64,000 nt of DNA from Roseovarius albus (GTDB lineage: Bacteria; Pseudomonadota; Alphaproteobacteria; Rhodobacterales; Rhodobacteraceae), in NCBI RefSeq assembly GCF_900172335.1, contig NZ_FWFX01000013.1, forward strand, positions 1-64,000. The letters run 5' to 3'. A program made the position numbers and the translations under genes. Under the pieces are notes generated by a model. That model did not search any database. It was not told the DNA's origin and worked only from the letters and a program-made list of their open reading frames with translations. Below, piece after piece: positions 1 to 8,617 of this stretch; the first letter of the stretch is position 1, and every line of letters begins with the position of its first letter.

Positions 1-72
1 AAACAACGCGAAAGGATCAAACTGAAGACGCTCGAAGCGCGGCGCTTGCATCACCGCAAACACGCCGCATAA
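1..72 (+). pseudogene. C-terminal end of a transposase (partial)
   Basis: The first 72 bases read as an open frame entering from outside the window and ending at TAA (70-72). The short peptide is very basic (it ends RRLHHRKHAA). A degenerate copy of the same bases plus the following trailer lies at 9345-9440, where the frame is broken. This looks like the 3' end of an insertion-sequence transposase. The IS family cannot be assigned from so little sequence. Whether the gene is intact upstream cannot be seen. Confidence 0.45.
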
Positions 73-228
73 TCAAACCAACAAGATGAGCCAAACTCTC
101 ACTTAGTTTAGGCCCACATTGGTTCCAAAAACTCTGGTGACGGACAACTTGTTGTTGTGAAATGACCCATAGTTTGCCCATTTCGTTCTAACTCGTGTCC
201 ATTATCTACACATAGGTTGTACATTGAG

Positions 229-271
229 CGGCTTCACAACGATGCTTTCGGGGTGAAGCCGTCTCTATTTT
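229..271 (+). terminator. Possible rho-independent terminator
   Basis: A 9-bp perfect stem (CGGCTTCAC at 229-237 with GTGAAGCCG at 253-261) encloses a 15-base loop and is followed by TCTCTATTTT. It sits downstream of the transposase end and reads rightwards. The long loop and broken T-tract make it a moderate candidate. Nothing else is recognisable between 73 and 379. Confidence 0.4.
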
Positions 272-379
272 GAGTATGGTGTTTAGGGGGATATTTGGTC
301 GCGAATGTCATGCTTTGGTCACCCCCGAAGCAGCAATAACCATTTGTAATTTTCAATATAAATGATTTAAATCTGGGTA

Positions 380-637
380 TTAAAGCCGTTCACCCGGTGG
401 CACGGCCTTAACGACTACATCGAAAAAGTGTTCCTCAGGAACATCGAGCGCCCGCGCAATGATCACCAATTCTGGCACATCAATACGCCGCTGACCCGAC
501 TCGATCCGCGCGACGAACGATTGATGACATCTTAACCGCTCCGCCAAGGCTGCTTGTGAGAGATTTTGGGATTTACGGGCAGAAATGAGCGCTTCAATGA
601 GCGCCAAATGTCCGCTGGTGTGAAGTGTTTTGGTCAA
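380..637 (-). CDS. Small XRE-family HTH regulator
   Basis: The 85-residue protein is essentially one Cro/C1-type helix-turn-helix domain: residues about 14-70 hold the pattern LSQAALAERL followed by the recognition-helix segment SFVARIESGQRRIDVPEL. No effector or peptidase domain is present. It starts at ATG (637) and reads leftwards, away from a hypothetical gene pair. The intergenic region behind its start carries inverted and direct repeats (672-707) that could be its operator, so autoregulation is likely. It could be a stand-alone regulator or the antitoxin-like partner of an unrecognised gene. Confidence 0.8.
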   Translation of the reverse strand: MTKTLHTSGHLALIEALISARKSQNLSQAALAERLRCHQSFVARIESGQRRIDVPELVIIARALDVPEEHFFDVVVKAVPPGERL

Positions 638-641
638 GTGA

Positions 642-707
642 GTGTCCGTAAGATGCTTCGGACACTTCCAGTAATCTCATTTTCAGATTATCTAAAAATC
701 AGATTAT
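642..707. promoter_or_regulatory. Repeat-rich operator region of the XRE gene
   Basis: This spacer holds a 7-bp inverted repeat (GTGTCCG 642-648 / CGGACAC 659-665), then TAATCT (672-677) facing AGATTA (685-690), and a direct repeat TCAGATTAT at 683-691 and 699-707. The spacing of 16 bp between the direct repeats and the palindromic TAATCT-N7-AGATTA are typical of binding sites for small Cro-like dimers. Binding by the adjacent XRE protein is inferred. Confidence 0.45.
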
Positions 708-726
708 ACACATAAGGTGGGTAGTG

Positions 727-831
727 ATGCCAAATATACATATAACCCCTGCGGACCTGTTTTGCGCTTTGGGTGTTTCGCAAAGCGCTCTGGATTCAGC
801 CGCCATCAACGACATACAGGATGGGTGTTGA
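727..831 (+). CDS. Small ORF (34 aa), hypothetical
   Basis: An ATG at 727 opens a 34-codon frame (MPNIHITPADLFCALG... ending DIQDGC) that stops at 829-831, one base before the ATG of the next gene at 833. A purine-rich stretch (AAGGTGGG) lies just upstream. The tight junction suggests translational coupling to the 140-residue gene that follows. No family is recognised. It could also be the head of the downstream gene separated by a frameshift. Confidence 0.35.
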   Translation: MPNIHITPADLFCALGVSQSALDSAAINDIQDGC

Positions 832-832
832 G

Positions 833-1255
833 ATGACAGGCGTGAAAGCAGGCGATGTCTCAAACATCAAGGAAGCTATCCTATCGAAGTTTGCACCGGT
901 ACTGGCGCTAAAGTCGGCAGCACTGCAGCCCACTTCTAATTTTCAAACATTGAAAATACAGGAGCTACATCAGGCATGGGCTGTCTTTACGGACGTATTG
1001 CCGACAATCCTTGCTCAGTGTTCTGGCCTTTCAACGCATCCAAAGAGTGGAGAAGGTCCGTTTTCCGAGCTACTTTGGGATTTTCTAAACGGGCGTGAAA
1101 TTTGCATTTCCCTAAACAAATCTGGCGGCTTCGATCTAAGCATCAACGCTGAAAAAGTGCAGTGGATGGAAACGCAATTGCCTCTGGATCTGCTTTTTCT
1201 GAAATTATTGGCGCTGGATTACACACCGGAGGAATTTCGCGCTCTGGCGGGTTAA
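833..1255 (+). CDS. Hypothetical protein (140 aa)
   Basis: The frame is open from 773, but ATG 833 is preferred because it directly follows the stop of the small upstream ORF. The protein is soluble, with no signal peptide or membrane segment. The C-terminal half has alternating hydrophobic segments around LDLLFLKLLALDYTPEEFRAL. No domain is recognised. It lies 20 bases before a metallophosphoesterase gene on the same strand, so the two are probably cotranscribed. Confidence 0.5.
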   Translation: MTGVKAGDVSNIKEAILSKFAPVLALKSAALQPTSNFQTLKIQELHQAWAVFTDVLPTILAQCSGLSTHPKSGEGPFSELLWDFLNGREICISLNKSGGFDLSINAEKVQWMETQLPLDLLFLKLLALDYTPEEFRALAG

Positions 1256-1275
1256 CTGAACCGAGAGAACACTCA

Positions 1276-1845
1276 ATGACAATCTGGTATACAGCTGACA
1301 CGCATTTTGGCCATGAGAACATCATGCAATTTTGCAATCGCCCCTTCAAGTCGGCATCACAGATGGACGCGGCGCTGTTGGAAAGCATGTGGAAGGTGGT
1401 CGGCCCGGAAGACCAACTTTGGATTCTAGGAGACTTTGCTTTTGGCTCCAAAGCCAAGGACAGCGCTTATGTTGAGCAGATATTCAATCAGTTGCCGGGC
1501 GCTGAGCGTCATCTGGTCGTTGGCAACCATGATCACAAGCCAACACTGGAGTTACCTTGGGATTCCGTCTCCCACTTCGTTGAATTGCAGGATGGACTTC
1601 AGAACCAGCTAAATACGTTGTGCCACTACCCAATGATTACTTGGAACCACGCTCGCAAAGGCGCGCTACAATTCTTCGGCCATGTTCATGACAATTGGTA
1701 CGGGTCGCGGAATTCGGTGAATGTCGGCGTTGATGTGTGGGATTTCATGCCGGTCACCTTTTCCGATATTACACGTCGAGCGAAGAAGTTGCCACCGAAC
1801 AAGCATTGGGGCGATGTTGAGCATAGGGCGAAACTCAACACTTAG
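1276..1845 (+). CDS. Calcineurin-like metallophosphoesterase
   Basis: The 189-residue protein carries the metallophosphoesterase signature in order: D-x-H in TADTHFGHENI (near residue 8), GDFAFG (near 50), GNHDH (near 81) and GHVHDN (near 133). These residues bind the two catalytic metals. Proteins of this size usually hydrolyse small phosphodiesters or act as stand-alone phosphatases; the substrate is unknown. The start at ATG 1276 is chosen because the DxH motif begins a few residues later, as is usual for the family. The open frame extends back to 1162, inside the upstream gene. Confidence 0.8.
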   Translation: MTIWYTADTHFGHENIMQFCNRPFKSASQMDAALLESMWKVVGPEDQLWILGDFAFGSKAKDSAYVEQIFNQLPGAERHLVVGNHDHKPTLELPWDSVSHFVELQDGLQNQLNTLCHYPMITWNHARKGALQFFGHVHDNWYGSRNSVNVGVDVWDFMPVTFSDITRRAKKLPPNKHWGDVEHRAKLNT

Positions 1846-1864
1846 ACCGCTACGAGGGCAAGAT

Positions 1865-2074
1865 ATGAAGGTCTTTTCAACGACCCAATTGAGGCGCAAC
1901 ACATCTGAAATTCTGGAGGCGGTTCAATGTGAACCCGTTTTGATCACCAGGTACGGGAAATCTCTCTTTGCGATGATATCACGCGAACACTTCGATGCCA
2001 TCGCAACCACACTCATGCATTCGTTGTGGATGAATTTCATCCACGCTGGACATCTCATCTCTGAGTCTGAATAA
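1865..2074 (+). CDS. Phd/YefM-type antitoxin, apparently without toxin
   Basis: The 69-residue protein begins MKVFSTTQLRRNTSEIL and contains the Phd/YefM core (positions 5-45), in which the N-terminal half binds DNA and the tail wraps a toxin. The segment PVLITRYGKSLFAMISREHFDAI is the usual end of the DNA-binding fold. It starts 19 bases after the phosphoesterase stop. Downstream there is no RelE, Doc or PIN-type toxin gene, and the next real gene is on the opposite strand. It is either an orphan antitoxin or the remnant of a broken pair. Confidence 0.65.
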   Translation: MKVFSTTQLRRNTSEILEAVQCEPVLITRYGKSLFAMISREHFDAIATTLMHSLWMNFIHAGHLISESE

Positions 2075-2121
2075 CATTTGCACTCGATTCACGCTGGTTA
2101 CTTAAAGAGTTTACTCCAAAC

Positions 2122-2769
2122 CTACCCCTTCAATCCAGCCATAAGCTGCTGGAACTTCTCGCCTTGGACAGCCACGTGGCTACGCAAAATATTTGCGGCC
2201 TTTTCCGTGTCTCCTGCTCGTAATGCCTCAACAATCGCCTCATGCTCAGAAAGCGATTGTGCCATTCGGCCTCTGAAACGCAGCTGCATGCGTCTGTAAG
2301 GTTTTAACCTGTTTTGCAGTCGTAGGGCCTCATTTTGAAGGAAGGAATTTGCCGCGCCGCGATAGATTTCCTGATGGAATGCTTCGTTCTCGACATAATA
2401 TCTTTCGGCATCGCCCCGCTCAACCGCGTCGCGGCATTTATCATTTGCTTTGGCCAGCCGATCCAAGCCACCTTCTGACATTCGCACCGCTGCGAAACGC
2501 CCACAAGCAGCCTCCAATTCGGCCATTGTCTCGAACATTTCAATAAGCTCGACAGGGCCAGGCTGCCGGACAAAGACACCACGCCGCGGAATTTGTTCCG
2601 CCATTCCAGACATAACCAGCTTCTGGAGCGCCTCTCGAACCGGTGTGCGTGACACCCTGAAGTGCTCGGCAAGCTTTATTTCATCCAGACGTTCACCGTC
2701 AGCATATTCTCCTTTGAATACAAGCTGCTCCAGCTGTTCCGCAATCTGATCTGCACGTTTCAATTCCAT
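2122..2769 (-). CDS. matR: GntR-family (FCD) regulator of the malonate operon
   Basis: The 215-residue protein has an N-terminal winged helix (about 1-70, with SRTPVREALQKLVMSGM) and a C-terminal all-helical FCD ligand domain (about 80-205, with the histidines EAFHQEIYRGA, LSEHEAIVEAL and RSHVAVQ that usually hold a metal). It is divergent from a malonate uptake and activation operon, the same order as in rhizobial mat loci. A perfect palindrome in the shared spacer is a likely binding site. Malonate or malonyl-CoA as effector is inferred from context. The symbol is assigned by synteny. Confidence 0.75.
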   Translation of the reverse strand: MELKRADQIAEQLEQLVFKGEYADGERLDEIKLAEHFRVSRTPVREALQKLVMSGMAEQIPRRGVFVRQPGPVELIEMFETMAELEAACGRFAAVRMSEGGLDRLAKANDKCRDAVERGDAERYYVENEAFHQEIYRGAANSFLQNEALRLQNRLKPYRRMQLRFRGRMAQSLSEHEAIVEALRAGDTEKAANILRSHVAVQGEKFQQLMAGLKG

Positions 2770-2813
2770 AGAAAAAGAATACTATGGAAGGGCACTAATG
2801 CGCAATAACAATT

Positions 2814-2829
2814 ATCTTGTATACAAGAT
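2814..2829. promoter_or_regulatory. GntR-type operator palindrome
   Basis: ATCTTGTATACAAGAT is a perfect 16-bp palindrome containing the TTGTATACAA core seen in many FadR-subfamily GntR operators. It lies between the divergent matR and matP genes. A TTGACT hexamer (2832-2837), a possible -35 for matP, begins two bases after it, so a bound regulator would cover the promoter. Confidence 0.65.
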
Positions 2830-2907
2830 TGTTGACTTAGAATGCAGAATGAGCAATGCTGATTCATCACCACGTCATCTATGGCTCGTGATCTAAGGGA
2901 GGAAATA

Positions 2908-3897
2908 ATGAAAACGAAACTTCTGACAACCGTCGCAACGGTCGCGTCAATGGGTTTAGCATCTATGGTCAATGCGACCGAATTGCGCCTATCACACCAG
3001 TGGTCAAACAAAGACATCCGCCATCAAGTAGCACAGATGGTTGCCGATGAGGTTGCCGCTGCAGACGTTGATCTAAACATCAAAATCTTTGGTTCAAAGT
3101 CGCTTTTTAAACCACGAGAACAATATCGTCCGCTGAGCCGCGGGCAGTTGGATATGACAGTTCTGCCGCTCAGCTATGCGGGTGGCCAACAACCCGCCTT
3201 CAATCTGACGTTAATGCCGGGTCTTGTGAAGAACCACGACCATGCCGCACGTCTGAGCAATTCTCCGTATATGCAAGCTCTCGAAGAAAAAATGGCCGAA
3301 GATGATGTCATGGTGTTGGTCCACGGGTATCTGGCCGGGGGGTTTGTTGGCAAAGACAATTGCATCACTAAACCCGAAGACGTCGCGGGGCTGCAAACAC
3401 GCGCAGCTGGCAAAGCGTTTGAACAGATGTTGGCCGGTGCAGACGCGTCTATCACATCTATGGCCTCTTCAGAAATCTATAATGCGATGCAAACTGGCAT
3501 TCTAAATGCGGCGAACACGTCGTCGTCTTCATTTGTATCGTACCGTATCTACGAACAGGCGGCGTGCTACACGCCAGCCACCGAAGATGTGGCGTTGTGG
3601 TTTATGTATCAGCCACTCCTGATGAACAAATCTACCTTTGATGATCTTACTGCAGAACAGCAGGAAGCTCTGTTAGGGGCTGCTGCGAATGCTGAAGCTT
3701 TCTATCTTGAAGAAGCCAAAAAGCAAGATGCTGCTTCGGTCGAAGTCTTTGAAAAAGCCGGTGTGGAAATCGCTGAGATGTCGCCGGAGGATTTCGCAGC
3801 GTGGCGCGCACTCGCTCAGGAGACGTCCTATAAGCAATTTGTCACGGATGTTCCGGATGGTCAGGCGTTGTTGGATATGGCGCTCTCTGTCGAATAG
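2908..3897 (+). CDS. matP: TRAP transporter solute-binding protein (malonate)
   Basis: This is a DctP-family periplasmic binding protein of 329 residues. It has a signal peptide (MKTKLLTTVATVASMGLA, cleavage near VNA) and the DctP body, with the conserved arginine segment LQTRAAGKAFEQML that contacts the carboxylate of the ligand. The start at 2908 follows a strong GGAGG ribosome site (the frame is open back to 2881). It is the first gene of matPQM-decarboxylase-synthetase, so malonate is the likely ligand. A hairpin downstream may keep the binding protein more abundant than the permease. Confidence 0.85.
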   Translation: MKTKLLTTVATVASMGLASMVNATELRLSHQWSNKDIRHQVAQMVADEVAAADVDLNIKIFGSKSLFKPREQYRPLSRGQLDMTVLPLSYAGGQQPAFNLTLMPGLVKNHDHAARLSNSPYMQALEEKMAEDDVMVLVHGYLAGGFVGKDNCITKPEDVAGLQTRAAGKAFEQMLAGADASITSMASSEIYNAMQTGILNAANTSSSSFVSYRIYEQAACYTPATEDVALWFMYQPLLMNKSTFDDLTAEQQEALLGAAANAEAFYLEEAKKQDAASVEVFEKAGVEIAEMSPEDFAAWRALAQETSYKQFVTDVPDGQALLDMALSVE

Positions 3898-3907
3898 TTC
3901 TTTGCCG

Positions 3908-3934
3908 GGCGACCGCTGAAGAACGGTGGTCGCC
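3908..3934 (+). terminator. Intra-operon hairpin after matP
   Basis: GGCGACC (3908-3914) pairs perfectly with GGTCGCC (3928-3934), giving a 7-bp stem with no T-tract. It lies between the binding-protein gene and the permease genes. Such a hairpin is more likely an attenuator or mRNA 3'-end stabiliser than a full terminator, and fits the high binding-protein to permease ratio of TRAP systems. Confidence 0.45.
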
Positions 3935-3972
3935 TTACACCCAATTCAAGTTATGCTGAGAGGAAAGCTGAT

Positions 3973-4521
3973 ATGGCTAGCCAAAGTTCAGCTGTCACCT
4001 CGCGCACGGGCAACAATCCCTTTCTGCGCGCTGTTGCGGCAATTTCTACCCTCGCTGGATGGTGTTCTGCGGCCATGATCGTTGCCGCCGTGGCGATCAC
4101 CTGCCAAATGATTTTCGTCCGTTTCGTCCTGAACCAATCTACAGTCTGGCAGACTGAGGCGGTGGTTTACCTCGCGATTGGCTCGACATTGATCGGGCTG
4201 CCTTATGTCCAACGCCTGCGCGGACATGTGAATGTTGACCTCATTCCGCTTTCACTCTCTAAAACCGCGCGCTTCTATATGTATTTACTGACAATGTCGC
4301 TGTCGATCGTCATCGTCGCGATCGTACTTTTCTATGGATACGAACATTGGCACCTCGCCTATGAGCGGAATTGGAAGTCGGACACCATTTGGGGTGTTCG
4401 CTTGTGGATTCCTTACCTGTCTATCCCCATCGGATTTGGGCTTTTCCTACTTCAGCTCATTGCAGATCTGATTGCAGTTCTGATGAAAGTAGACGCCCCA
4501 TTTGGACTGGAGGACGTGTAA
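3973..4521 (+). CDS. matQ: TRAP transporter small permease (DctQ type)
   Basis: The 182-residue protein has four predicted membrane helices (about 25-50, 60-82, 98-120 and 140-165), the layout of DctQ small subunits. The segment QTEAVVYLAIGSTLIGLPY after the second helix is typical. It pairs with the large permease encoded immediately downstream, whose ATG shares a base with this stop codon (TAATG), which implies translational coupling. Confidence 0.85.
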   Translation: MASQSSAVTSRTGNNPFLRAVAAISTLAGWCSAAMIVAAVAITCQMIFVRFVLNQSTVWQTEAVVYLAIGSTLIGLPYVQRLRGHVNVDLIPLSLSKTARFYMYLLTMSLSIVIVAIVLFYGYEHWHLAYERNWKSDTIWGVRLWIPYLSIPIGFGLFLLQLIADLIAVLMKVDAPFGLEDV

Positions 4522-5837
4522 TGGACCCGATCCTGCTCGGCGCAATTGTCGCCATTGCTACCATTCTTGTACTATTTTCCGGCGTCTCTGTTGCGCTTGG
4601 ATTGCTCATCGTCTCATCAGCATTCCTGTTGATTTTTGATGGCATGCGCTCACTTGAACTTATTCCCGAAATTCTCTTTGGCAAACTTGATAACTTCGCG
4701 CTTTTGTCGATCCCGATGTTTATCATCATGGGCTCGGCTATCGCATCAACCCGGGCCGGTGCCGATCTCTATGAGGCGCTTGAACGCTGGTTGACCCGAG
4801 TGCCTGGCGGATTGGTTGTCTCCAACCTCGGGGCCTGTGCGCTCTTCGCCGCTATGTCCGGATCCAGTCCGGCAACCTGTGCGGCCATCGGAAAAATGGG
4901 CATTCCTGAAATGCGCAAACGTGGCTATCCCGACGGCGTTGCAGCTGGGTCCATTGCTGCGGGTGGAACGCTCGGCATTCTGATCCCGCCTTCGGTGACG
5001 ATGATCGTCTATGGGATTGCAACGGAAACTTCGATTGGTCGCTTGTTCCTCGCTGGTGTCATCCCAGGTCTAATGTTGGTGATGCTCTTCATGCTTTGGT
5101 CGCTCTATTCGACGTGGAAGTCAGGAGACAAAGCTTTGCTAACCGCAGGAAACTACACGTGGAAAGAGAAGTTTGAAATCTTGCCACGCGTATTGCCGTT
5201 TCTCGCAATTATTTTGGGCGTCCTTTATGCAATGTATGGTGGCATCGCCACGCCATCGGAAACCGCTGCCGTAGGCGCATTGCTCTGCCTGTTGATTGCA
5301 ATGATTATCTACAAGCTATGGAACCCAGCTGACCTGTGGGTGGTACTGCGAGACAGTACCAAGGAAAGCGTGATGATCATGTTCATCATCGCTGCTGCCG
5401 GCGTGTTTTCGTACATGCTGTCGAGCCTCTTCATTACACAAGCCATCGCCGAATGGATCGGCACGCTGGATGTAAACCGTTGGGTGCTCATGACCTTTGT
5501 CATGCTGTTTCTTTTGGTTGCGGGTTTCTTCTTGCCGCCGGTCGCGGTGATCCTGATGGCGGCCCCAATCTTGTTACCGATCATAACGACGGCGGGCTTC
5601 GATCCGATCTGGTTTGCTGTTGTCTTGACCATCAACATGGAGATTGGCCTGATTTCACCCCCGGTGGGTCTCAATCTCTATGTTATTAACGGCATTGCGC
5701 CTGATATCTCCCTCAAGACCATCCTCAAAGGATCGCTGCCTTTCGTGGCTTGCATGGTGATCGCCATCATCCTGCTCTGTTTCTTCCCCGGTCTTGCGAC
5801 CTGGCTTCCAGATGTGGTGATGGGAGAAGCGGTATGA
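4521..5837 (+). CDS. matM: TRAP transporter large permease (DctM type)
   Basis: The 438-residue protein is a DctM/SiaM-type sodium-coupled permease with about 12 hydrophobic segments. It keeps the family hallmarks AAMSGSSPATCAAIGKMGIPEM (near 115), GGTLGILIPPSV (near 155) and NMEIGLISPPVGLNLYV (near 375). The ATG at 4521 is taken because it overlaps the matQ stop and begins MDPILLGAIVAIA, a normal N-terminus. The next gene starts in an ATGA overlap, so transport and catabolism are one transcript. Confidence 0.88.
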   Translation: MDPILLGAIVAIATILVLFSGVSVALGLLIVSSAFLLIFDGMRSLELIPEILFGKLDNFALLSIPMFIIMGSAIASTRAGADLYEALERWLTRVPGGLVVSNLGACALFAAMSGSSPATCAAIGKMGIPEMRKRGYPDGVAAGSIAAGGTLGILIPPSVTMIVYGIATETSIGRLFLAGVIPGLMLVMLFMLWSLYSTWKSGDKALLTAGNYTWKEKFEILPRVLPFLAIILGVLYAMYGGIATPSETAAVGALLCLLIAMIIYKLWNPADLWVVLRDSTKESVMIMFIIAAAGVFSYMLSSLFITQAIAEWIGTLDVNRWVLMTFVMLFLLVAGFFLPPVAVILMAAPILLPIITTAGFDPIWFAVVLTINMEIGLISPPVGLNLYVINGIAPDISLKTILKGSLPFVACMVIAIILLCFFPGLATWLPDVVMGEAV

Positions 5838-7072
5838 GTTATTTCGGTGATCTGATCTCGACGGTCTTTGAAAGGCGATACCGCAAGGCCTTATCCGATG
5901 AAGTCGATGGAAGAACGACATCGGACCTGTGTGAAGCACTCTTGAGCAGTCATGGAGAGGTGTCAGGGGTTACTCTGGCACGCAATCTCCTGGACCGTTA
6001 CGCCAGCATGACAGGCGAAGAGAAGGCGACATATTTTGACTTCATGACCCACAAGCTTGAAATCAACTCGGATGATGTCATTGGGACGCTGCAAGCGTAC
6101 CAGAACAAACCCGGCAAAAGCACTTATCGTGCATTTGCCGCCGCCTGCGAACCCAAGAGACAGGAATTAGCGCGTCGTCTAAACCAGGTTCCCGGAGCCA
6201 CAGGGCAACTTGTTGGCATGCGCAAAGATCTGCTGGGCATGCTCAAAGAGCGACCTGATCTGGAACCGCTGGATGTTGACTTCAAACACCTGTTTTCATC
6301 TTGGTTCAATCGAGGCTTTTTGGTCCTACGCCCGATCAATTGGGAAAGCCCGGCTGACATCTTAGATAAAATCATCGCATACGAAGCGGTGCATGCAATC
6401 GATAGTTGGGATGATCTGCGGCGAAGGCTCAAGCCATCTGATCGACGTTGCTTTGGGTTCTTCCACCCCGCCATGGCCGATGAACCTTTGATATTTGTAG
6501 AAGTCGCTCTAACGAAAGGCATCCCGGACTCAGTGCAAGATCTTTTAGCAGATGATCGTACGGCGATTGATGCAGAAGATGCCGATACGGCAGTGTTCTA
6601 CTCAATTTCCAATTGTCAGGCAGGGCTCGCAGGCATTTCGTTCGGCAACTCACTTATCAAACAGGTTGTTACCGATCTATCCAAAGAGCTGCCCGTGCTT
6701 AAAACCTTCGTCACCTTATCGCCAATCCCCGGCATGAATCGCTGGCTTGCTGGCCATTATCCCGAATTGCAAAAAGCAACAGATGATCAGGCCCTCGCGG
6801 CGCGATATCTCCTCGAGGCGAAGCGGCCAGATGGTATGCCGCTTGACCCGGTCGCGCGTTTTCATTTGGGCAACGGTGCCTTGGTGCACGCGGTCCATGC
6901 GGATGCTGACATTTCAGAAAATGGCCGCCGCCAATCCAACGGAACCATGGTCAACTATTTGTATGACCTCAGCCAAATCTCCCAAAACCACGAACAATTC
7001 GTCGGTGAAAAAACAGTAGTTGCCTCAGACGCCGTGAAGACCTTGAGCGCGTCGGTAACCCTACAAGCTTAG
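5834..7072 (+). CDS. matA: Malonyl-CoA decarboxylase
   Basis: The 412-residue protein converts malonyl-CoA to acetyl-CoA and CO2. The N-terminal helical part (about 1-140) is followed by the GNAT-like catalytic part, with AVHAIDSWDDLRRRL (near 185), CFGFFHPAMADEPLIFVEVAL (near 215) and FVTLSPIPGMNRWL (near 297), all characteristic of the family. The start is ATG 5834 in an ATGA overlap with matM. It is somewhat shorter than rhizobial MatA. With the next gene it turns imported malonate into acetyl-CoA. Confidence 0.9.
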   Translation: MSYFGDLISTVFERRYRKALSDEVDGRTTSDLCEALLSSHGEVSGVTLARNLLDRYASMTGEEKATYFDFMTHKLEINSDDVIGTLQAYQNKPGKSTYRAFAAACEPKRQELARRLNQVPGATGQLVGMRKDLLGMLKERPDLEPLDVDFKHLFSSWFNRGFLVLRPINWESPADILDKIIAYEAVHAIDSWDDLRRRLKPSDRRCFGFFHPAMADEPLIFVEVALTKGIPDSVQDLLADDRTAIDAEDADTAVFYSISNCQAGLAGISFGNSLIKQVVTDLSKELPVLKTFVTLSPIPGMNRWLAGHYPELQKATDDQALAARYLLEAKRPDGMPLDPVARFHLGNGALVHAVHADADISENGRRQSNGTMVNYLYDLSQISQNHEQFVGEKTVVASDAVKTLSASVTLQA

Positions 7073-7082
7073 GAGCAAGACG

Positions 7083-8600
7083 ATGACCAACCCCCTTTAT
7101 GATACCCTCTTCGGACAACATAAAGGCAAGAATACCGTGTTCTTGCAGATGGCAAATGGATCGACCGTCACGCATGATGATTTCCTGCAGTTGGCGTCCC
7201 AATACGCTAACCTTTTCACGCAATTGGGTGTGCAGCCCGGTGATCGGGTGGCAGTTCAGATAGCTAAATCCCCTCAAGCACTCGCCATCTATGCGGCCTG
7301 CGTTCAGGCAGGTATCGTGTTTCTTCCCCTAAACACAGCATATACTGCGGATGAAGTTTCATATTTTGCGGAGAACAGTGGCGCGCGTCTGATCCTGTGC
7401 GATGATAAAAGGCACAATGAGTTGGAGCCCATCGCCAAAGCGTGTGGCGCCATACTTGAAACCATGAATGCAGATGGAAGCGGCAGCTTTACACTTCAGG
7501 CCGAAACTATGCCTGTTGGATTTCAGGCCGTGGACCGTACCGAAGATGATCTTGCGGCATTCTTGTATACTTCGGGCACGACGGGACGTTCAAAAGGGGC
7601 AATGCTGACACAGGGCAACCTGCTTTCAAATTGTCAGGCGCTTGCCAAAGAATGGGACTTCTCCGCAAAGGATGCGCTGCTCCATGCACTTCCAATTTTT
7701 CACACGCATGGTCTGTTCGTTGCCACCAATGTCACACTTTTGGCTAGCGGTCGGCTTCTATTCCTGCCCAGATTTAACTTGGACGAGATGATAGAACTGA
7801 TGCCGCAAGCAACTACGTTGATGGGCGTCCCAACCTTCTACACACGCCTTCTTGAAGATGAGCGGTTCACGCGCGATTTGGTCAGGCATATGCGTCTGTT
7901 CGTTTCAGGCAGCGCACCTCTTCTTGCCGAAACACACCTTCAATTCGAAGAGCGTACTGGCCATCGCATTCTGGAACGATATGGCATGACAGAAACCAAC
8001 ATGAACACCTCTAACCCGTATGACGGAGAGCGTCGGGCTGGAACTGTTGGTTTTCCACTACCGGGTGTCGAGATCAAGATCACCGACAGCAATACGGGCG
8101 AAACCCTGCCACAAGGAGAGATTGGTGAGATCGAGGTGCGCGGACCCAATGTATTTAAAGGGTATTGGCAGATGCCCGAAAAAACTGCTGAAGAACTCCG
8201 CGAGAATGGGTTCTTTATCACCGGAGATCTGGGGCAAATTGACGAGGACGGTTACCTGCACATCGTAGGGCGCAATAAGGACCTGATCATCTCGGGCGGA
8301 TACAACATTTATCCAAAAGAGATTGAATTGCTCCTTGATGAAGAGGTGGGTGTTCTTGAAAGCGCAGTCATAGGTGTCCCCCATCCAGACTTTGGCGAAA
8401 CAGTTGTGGGCATTTTGGTCTCCGATGGGAAAGCTGAACTGGACCTTGACGCAATCAAGCAGAGCATTGGCGGACCTCTGGCCCGCTTCAAGCATCCGCA
8501 GAAGCTTGTCATTCTGCCGGAATTGCCCCGCAACACCATGGGTAAAGTGCAAAAGAAAGAACTGCGTGAACAATACAAAGACATGTTCACGCCTGCTTAA
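7083..8600 (+). CDS. matB: Malonyl-CoA synthetase (malonate-CoA ligase)
   Basis: The 505-residue acyl-adenylate enzyme has the P-loop LYTSGTTGRSKGAMLTQ (near residue 160), the YGMTETNM motif (near 300), the hinge GDLGQIDEDGYLHIVGRNKD (near 380) and the C-terminal catalytic lysine in NTMGKVQKKEL (near 490). It would form malonyl-CoA from malonate, CoA and ATP in the cytosol. It starts 10 bases after the decarboxylase and ends the operon before a probable terminator. Substrate assignment rests mainly on the neighbouring decarboxylase and transporter. Confidence 0.9.
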   Translation: MTNPLYDTLFGQHKGKNTVFLQMANGSTVTHDDFLQLASQYANLFTQLGVQPGDRVAVQIAKSPQALAIYAACVQAGIVFLPLNTAYTADEVSYFAENSGARLILCDDKRHNELEPIAKACGAILETMNADGSGSFTLQAETMPVGFQAVDRTEDDLAAFLYTSGTTGRSKGAMLTQGNLLSNCQALAKEWDFSAKDALLHALPIFHTHGLFVATNVTLLASGRLLFLPRFNLDEMIELMPQATTLMGVPTFYTRLLEDERFTRDLVRHMRLFVSGSAPLLAETHLQFEERTGHRILERYGMTETNMNTSNPYDGERRAGTVGFPLPGVEIKITDSNTGETLPQGEIGEIEVRGPNVFKGYWQMPEKTAEELRENGFFITGDLGQIDEDGYLHIVGRNKDLIISGGYNIYPKEIELLLDEEVGVLESAVIGVPHPDFGETVVGILVSDGKAELDLDAIKQSIGGPLARFKHPQKLVILPELPRNTMGKVQKKELREQYKDMFTPA

Positions 8601-8617
8601 CCTCCCCGCCTGGCCCC

